Of a DNA stretch of 35,243 nt, positions 30,588 to 35,243 are shown piece by piece. The stretch spans positions 1 through 35,243 of the forward strand of contig JAFWUG010000133.1 of assembly GCA_017524185.1 (NCBI GenBank), given 5' to 3'. The notes under the pieces are model-generated. The model saw nothing but the letters and a program-made list of their open reading frames with translations. It was not told where the DNA came from and did no database searches. Position numbers and translations under genes: made by a program. The DNA comes from Bacteroidales bacterium (GTDB taxonomy: Bacteria; Bacteroidota; Bacteroidia; Bacteroidales; Tenuifilaceae). The first letter of the stretch is position 1. Each line of letters starts with the position of its first letter.

Positions 30588-33500
30588 CTATCTTTTCCGC
30601 CGCAGCACCAGCTCGGGCAGTATTACTGCAATTTCGGTGTCGGTGGCATCGGTTTTTTCGCGCCAGGCCACAATGTAGCCCACTCGCACCTCGCTCACGC
30701 TGTAGCCTTTCTGCTCCCAAGCTTGAAGCTCGTCGCGCTTCTGCTTCGACAGCGAGCCCAGTTGCCTGCTATCTTTGAGCAAAAAGCCATTTTCGTATTG
30801 CAGTGGCATACCGCAGCGAAGATTCAAAATTTGCGCTTTTTTTTCTTTAAAAAACGACAGCCAAACGTCCCTCAGTCCTAACTGTTGCACAATCTCGTCG
30901 GGGGCATCGTACTGCGTTGCGTCGAACGCATATTGCGCAAAAGGTAGTTGGCTGGTGCCAAAGAGGGGCGTATTGCAGTGTATGTAGAGGTTTTGCTTGG
31001 CGCGGGTTATGCCCACGTAGAGTTTGCGCAGCTGCTCGTTGGTGTCGGCCTCCATGGCGTTCAGGTGCATATACACCGTGTCGAATTCGCGCCCTTTGGC
31101 CTTGTGTATGGTCGATACAAACACGGTGCGCTGCCCATCGCCGCAAAAATCTTCGAGCTTCGACTCGTACACAAAGTCGGCCAAATCGCTGCGATACATG
31201 GTGCGGTTGGTGCGCTCAAACACCGCAAAAAACTGCTTCACATAATCCAAACATGTGCTTGTCTTATATAGCTCCAGCATTCGCTCCTTGGCGTAATCCC
31301 AACGTTCGCGGCTAATCATAGGCGATTGCAATCCGTTGTCAATCTGCTTCACAAAGTAGCGCACCTCGGCTAAGTTGCCAAACCTAAAGCCGTCCATCGA
31401 TTGTATCAATTTGGCGTTTACGCCCCGTTTTTGCAGCAGTCCAACAATGCGGGCGGCCTCGTCGTTGGTGTTGGTTAGCACACAGGCGCGTTCGTTGCTG
31501 TAGGTGGCCAGCAGGTGCTCCACAAGCGGCATCTCAATGTTTTCCGACGCATAGTGCCTAATCTGCACACAGCCGCTATCGCCCTGTATGGCTACGCCAG
31601 GCTGCGTTTTCATACGTTGCGTTATGCGCTGCGCAAACCAATTTGCAAATTCAACCACAGGCTTAGTGCTGCGGTAGTTTTCGGCCATTTCATATTTTGT
31701 TGCGCCCCACTCGTCGACAAAGGCCTGCATGTGGCGGCTGTCGGCACCACGGAACTGGAATATATTTTGGTCGTCGTCGCCCACGGCAATCACGCGCATC
31801 TCCTCGTTGTTGGCCATCAGCGCGCGCACCAGCCGGTACTCGTTGGCATCCATGTCCTGTGCCTCGTCGATCACCAGCACCGCACGGTTTATGCGGCCCT
31901 GTTCGGCATCGCCCTGCTCAATCATCTCGGCGGCGCGCTGCACCACATGTTCCGAATCGTCGAGGCTGCCCACCTTGCCCAGCAAATCGAAGCTGAAGCC
32001 GTGGAATGTTTTAATTTCCACAAAATAGGCCGCATTCCCAATCAGTTCAATCAGCCGCTGCTTGAACTCGGTGGCCGCCGCCCGCGAAAAGGTGAGCATC
32101 AACAGTTGCTCGTGCTTCACATCTTCGAGTAGCAGCAGCGAGGCCAGCTTGTGCACCAGCACGCGGGTTTTGCCGCTGCCCGGACCAGCCGCCACCACAA
32201 TATATTTCGACTGCTTATCGTCGATTATCTTTCGTTGCTTAACCGACAGCGTACCAAACAGCTGAGCGTATTTTTCGGGCGTTATATTACGCTCAATCTC
32301 GGCCAGTCGTTCGCCCTTGAAATACTTGGAGATGAATAGCTTATAGTCCAGTTGAAAATAGTCCTGAACATATCGCAGTGCCGAATTGTAGTCGCGCACC
32401 ATCATGTTGGCATATTCGCCCACAATGTGTATTTGCTGGCGTTTGTGTCTATAGAACTCGTCGAGCAGCCTGTAGTCCTCAATTTTGTAGCGCAGCCGCA
32501 TATCCTTCAGGCGGTGTAATTCCATAGCATTATAAATCACCATAAATCCGCCCTCGAGCTTTATTGCGCCTATGGTTGATAAGTATAGCAGCGCATCTTC
32601 AATTTCGTGGATCTGATATTTTTCTTCGGGCTGAAAAAGGCTAAATGTTTGCTGTTTTTCCAGCTCTTTTAGTATTCCAACAACCGAAAATTGCACAATG
32701 CCGTTGCTGTTTTGTGTTTCCGATTGTTTTTGTAGTGCTAATCTGTAGAGCTTATCTATTACAAAATTACATATATCGAAACGTCGCTGGCAACGCTGTA
32801 GGGTTTGTTCTAGGTCGCGATTTAGCACTGCGCGTACAAGGCCGCTGTGGGCATTTTCTTTTTTCTTAATGTACGATTTTACAGTCAGAAAATAAAGCAG
32901 CGTTTTTATTTTCTTAGGCGACGACGGAATGTTAGCCTCTGTGGCCTTTTCGTTTAGGTTTTTAAACGACAAATCTTCGTCGTTTTGCGCCAGTGTGGTG
33001 AGCACGAATCGTTCCAGCTTGGCAAATTGCTCAAAGGTGAGCCGCGATTTGTGCTCGGAGTGGTCGAAGTGGGCCGAAATGTCCATCGAGTCGGCCAGTA
33101 TGCCCTCCTGGCGCAGCATGTTCACCGCGCTCACCACGGCCTCTTTGGTCATGCCCAGCCGGTCGGCAAGGTAGTCCACTCGCGACTCGGCATCGTTGTC
33201 GTCGACCGCCCTGCTTTTGCTCGATATGAGCGATTTTATGATTCTAACAGCATTTTGCTTTTCGGCGCTGTCGGTGAATAGCGGCGAGTGGTCTATGCGG
33301 CGGCGGGCATCGTCCATGTTTTTCACCATTATGCCCGTGGCGAACACATGCGGCACGTTGTGGCCACGGCTCACGTAGCCCGCCTCCTCGAGCGCCGATA
33401 TGGCCGTGCGGACGCGTGTCTCCACGTCGTGCACCTCGTCGTTCCAGCCCGCCTGACGCGCAATCTCCAGCGCCGAGCAGCACACGTGGCCGCGCTGCTT

Positions 33501-35243
33501 GGTGAAGTCTTTTATGGACTTCCAAACCTGCTGTATCTCGCTGATGCTCACCTTGGTTTGGTTGAGCAGTATGAAGTGCTTGTCCAGGTCGTTGTCGTTG
33601 TAGAGCACGTAGCATTTGGCCGCCGAACTGGGGTCGCGACCGGCGCGGCCAGCCTCCTGCACGTAGTTCTCGAGCGAGTCCGATATGTCGTAGTGTACCA
33701 CCATGCCCACGTCTTTTTTGTTCACCCCCATGCCAAAGGCCGATGTGGCCACCATGGCGCGCACACGGTTGGCAACGAAATCGTTCTGGTTGGCTATCTT
33801 TTCGTTGGCATCCATCTTGCCATTGAACGGTAGCGCCGAAATGCCGTCGCTGCTGAGCTTTTTGGCCAAATCGTGCGTTTTTTTTGTGCGCGAAACGTAC
33901 ACAATTGTGGGCACATCGTTGCTCAGCATCAGGCTGCGTAGCAGGTTGTATTTGTTTTCTTCGCTCTCGGCGTGTAAAACCGAGTATTGCAGGTTTTTTC
34001 GGGCCGATTTTGATGCAAATAGATCTAAATCTACATCGAGCTTGCGCTTAAAGTAGTCGCGTATGTCGGCAATCACCTTGGGCTTGGCCGTGGCCGTGAA
34101 ACACGATATGGGAATGGCGTTCCGCTGATGTTTCTGTTCCTGCAGCTGTTTTATAAAATCGCCGATGTAGAGGTAATCTACTCTAAAATCTTGTCCCCAC
34201 GACGAGAAGCAGTGCGCCTCGTCAACCACAATTCGCACCACATTGCGCTGTAGTAGCAGCCGCTCAAGGGTTTTGGAGCGTAGCATTTCGGGTGCAATGT
34301 AGAGCAGTGATGCGCTGCCGTTTGCCACCCGCTCAATGGCCTCGGCGCGGCTCAGCGGATCCAGCAGCCCGTTGATTGTTACGGCTTCCGATAGTCCCTG
34401 CTCCACCATGTTGTCCACTTGGTCTTTCATGAGCGATTGTAGGGGCGATATTATCACCGTTAGGCCGTGCACCGCCCGCCCCTGCATGATGGCCGGCAGC
34501 TGGAATGTGAGCGACTTGCCGCCGCCCGTGGGGAATATCGTCAGCAGCGAACGCCCGTCGACAGCGGCCTGCACTGCTCGCGCCTGCATGGGCTCGCCGT
34601 CGAAGGTGCGAAATTGGTCGTAGCCAAATATTTGCTTCAGGTTCAGGTGTATGTCCATCTGCTGGCTGCAGTAGGTGCAGTGCGGGTCGTGGCACGCATT
34701 GTTGCACAGCTGCTTTAGCACATGCTCCACCTCGGGGTAGGTGTGCAGCAGCCATGGCGGCGTAATCGACAGCCGGTCGCCCGTGGCTATGAGCGCCAGG
34801 GCGTAGGCCAGTTCCACGGGTTGCTCGCGCCTCAGCTTGCCAATGTCGCTGTGCATGCATATTTTGCCCGCAAATTTGCCCGCAATCAGTCGTTCAATGT
34901 CTTTATTTTCGGGAATATAGGCAATATAATCAAAAAATGAGCTAAATTCCAACACCCGATGCAGCAGGCCATGCAGAATGTCCTGCTGCACCTTGGGCAG
35001 GGTGCGGAAGGCGTTCAGCTCGTCGTAGAACAGCTCACGCGCTTTTTGGCAGTCGTTGAGCGGGTTGTTCAGTTCGTCGGTTTGCAGCTTGTCGTCCTTC
35101 AGCAGGCGGTGGTAGGGGCGTTGGGGGAACAGCAGCGGCGACAGGTAGAGCGTGTCGATGGGCTTTTTGTGGCTCAGGCCCTCAATGTCGGCCAGATATT
35201 TCAGGTCGTGGTGTATGATGTTGTGCCCGCACAGGTATTCGGC
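30588..35243 (-). CDS. Fusion protein: DEDD exonuclease, Cys cluster, RecQ helicase and UvrD-like helicase (5' end outside window)
   Basis: At least 1551 residues; the frame stays open to the window edge. Numbered from the edge, residues 1-80 are the end of a DEDD 3'-5' exonuclease domain (CGHNIIHHDLKYL and YHRLLKDDKL). A Cys cluster CNNACHDPHCTYC lies near 177-190. RecQ motor motifs include PTGGGKS near 238 and VVDEAHCFSSWGQDFR near 339, with the C-terminal helicase motif VQEAGRAGRDP. An SF1 helicase follows with GPGSGKT near 1019, IDEAQDM near 1123, GDDDQNIFQFRG, STIHKAKGREFD, and motif VI LYVGITRAKQNLY near 1407. All catalytic signatures appear intact. The likely role is processing of branched or invading DNA. 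It lies next to a defence island. Confidence 0.93.
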   Translation of the reverse strand, partial: AEYLCGHNIIHHDLKYLADIEGLSHKKPIDTLYLSPLLFPQRPYHRLLKDDKLQTDELNNPLNDCQKARELFYDELNAFRTLPKVQQDILHGLLHRVLEFSSFFDYIAYIPENKDIERLIAGKFAGKICMHSDIGKLRREQPVELAYALALIATGDRLSITPPWLLHTYPEVEHVLKQLCNNACHDPHCTYCSQQMDIHLNLKQIFGYDQFRTFDGEPMQARAVQAAVDGRSLLTIFPTGGGKSLTFQLPAIMQGRAVHGLTVIISPLQSLMKDQVDNMVEQGLSEAVTINGLLDPLSRAEAIERVANGSASLLYIAPEMLRSKTLERLLLQRNVVRIVVDEAHCFSSWGQDFRVDYLYIGDFIKQLQEQKHQRNAIPISCFTATAKPKVIADIRDYFKRKLDVDLDLFASKSARKNLQYSVLHAESEENKYNLLRSLMLSNDVPTIVYVSRTKKTHDLAKKLSSDGISALPFNGKMDANEKIANQNDFVANRVRAMVATSAFGMGVNKKDVGMVVHYDISDSLENYVQEAGRAGRDPSSAAKCYVLYNDNDLDKHFILLNQTKVSISEIQQVWKSIKDFTKQRGHVCCSALEIARQAGWNDEVHDVETRVRTAISALEEAGYVSRGHNVPHVFATGIMVKNMDDARRRIDHSPLFTDSAEKQNAVRIIKSLISSKSRAVDDNDAESRVDYLADRLGMTKEAVVSAVNMLRQEGILADSMDISAHFDHSEHKSRLTFEQFAKLERFVLTTLAQNDEDLSFKNLNEKATEANIPSSPKKIKTLLYFLTVKSYIKKKENAHSGLVRAVLNRDLEQTLQRCQRRFDICNFVIDKLYRLALQKQSETQNSNGIVQFSVVGILKELEKQQTFSLFQPEEKYQIHEIEDALLYLSTIGAIKLEGGFMVIYNAMELHRLKDMRLRYKIEDYRLLDEFYRHKRQQIHIVGEYANMMVRDYNSALRYVQDYFQLDYKLFISKYFKGERLAEIERNITPEKYAQLFGTLSVKQRKIIDDKQSKYIVVAAGPGSGKTRVLVHKLASLLLLEDVKHEQLLMLTFSRAAATEFKQRLIELIGNAAYFVEIKTFHGFSFDLLGKVGSLDDSEHVVQRAAEMIEQGDAEQGRINRAVLVIDEAQDMDANEYRLVRALMANNEEMRVIAVGDDDQNIFQFRGADSRHMQAFVDEWGATKYEMAENYRSTKPVVEFANWFAQRITQRMKTQPGVAIQGDSGCVQIRHYASENIEMPLVEHLLATYSNERACVLTNTNDEAARIVGLLQKRGVNAKLIQSMDGFRFGNLAEVRYFVKQIDNGLQSPMISRERWDYAKERMLELYKTSTCLDYVKQFFAVFERTNRTMYRSDLADFVYESKLEDFCGDGQRTVFVSTIHKAKGREFDTVYMHLNAMEADTNEQLRKLYVGITRAKQNLYIHCNTPLFGTSQLPFAQYAFDATQYDAPDEIVQQLGLRDVWLSFFKEKKAQILNLRCGMPLQYENGFLLKDSRQLGSLSKQKRDELQAWEQKGYSVSEVRVGYIVAWREKTDATDTEIAVILPELVLRRKR

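Noticed and set aside
31515..32132. 205-codon plus-strand open frame opposite the helicase fusion
   Set aside because: Shadow of the SF1 helicase motifs on the minus strand.

Overview
The window looks like chromosomal DNA of a member of the Bacteroidales/Bacteroidetes. This rests on the core gene sets (sigma-54 regulator, lptE, TPR protein, secG; ybeY, mnmG, uvrC), several Bacteroidetes-type -7 promoter elements (TAnnTTTG), lipoprotein signals, and proteins with Bacteroidetes-like variants. No rRNA, tRNA or CRISPR array was recognised.

Layout. 1-5.4 kb holds housekeeping genes: the 3' end of a PfkB-type kinase, a Xaa-Pro aminopeptidase on the minus strand, then a divIC/ftsB-like gene, a sigma-54 activator, lptE, a TPR protein and secG, closed by a clear terminator. 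5.43-5.96 kb is a gene-free AT-rich stretch. Base composition of the + strand flips there from C/A-rich to G/T-rich, and it carries several DnaA-box-like 9-mers and a good sigma-54 promoter match, so it is the best candidate for the replication origin. 6-16.5 kb holds nadA-ruvB, then a minus-strand group (cyclophilin lipoprotein, pheS, Crp-type regulator), then a plus-strand group (flippase, dut, EnvC-like protein, RsbW-like ATPase, ybeY, mnmG). 16.55-17.73 kb is a second gene-free region with four parS palindromes. Each is followed 11-15 bases later by the 9-mer TTATGAACA that is also seen in the 5.7 kb region. A 297-bp MITE-like insertion with perfect terminal repeats and a 10-bp target duplication sits between the third and fourth sites. 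Adenine deaminase and uvrC follow.

From 21.17 kb, immediately against the 3' end of uvrC, the window becomes a minus-strand accessory/defence island. It contains, in transcription order, a truncated BRO-N protein, a three-helix membrane protein, two tiny paralogous Pro-rich proteins sharing the block GQSPRPMP, a large McrB-type AAA+ GTPase, a RAYT-type Y1 transposase, and McrC. Several of these overlap by 1-14 bases, which suggests translational coupling. The RAYT gene carries six copies of a REP-like palindrome (GGACGCGAT-NN-ATCGCGTCC) inside its own reading frame, making about 145 extra residues between its HUH motif and its catalytic Tyr region. Related palindromes occur in mcrC and in intergenic regions further right.

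27.8-30.6 kb holds an AlkD-like gene and a DUF1016/YhcG-type nuclease gene, the latter bracketed by about 160-bp composite palindromic repeats and followed by what looks like a restriction-modification gene remnant. The window ends inside a very large minus-strand gene that fuses a DEDD exonuclease, a Cys cluster, a RecQ helicase and a UvrD-like helicase.

Most notable candidates: the McrBC operon with its micro-proteins and embedded RAYT; REP palindromes inside the RAYT coding frame; and the coupled parS/TTATGAACA modules near a probable origin.
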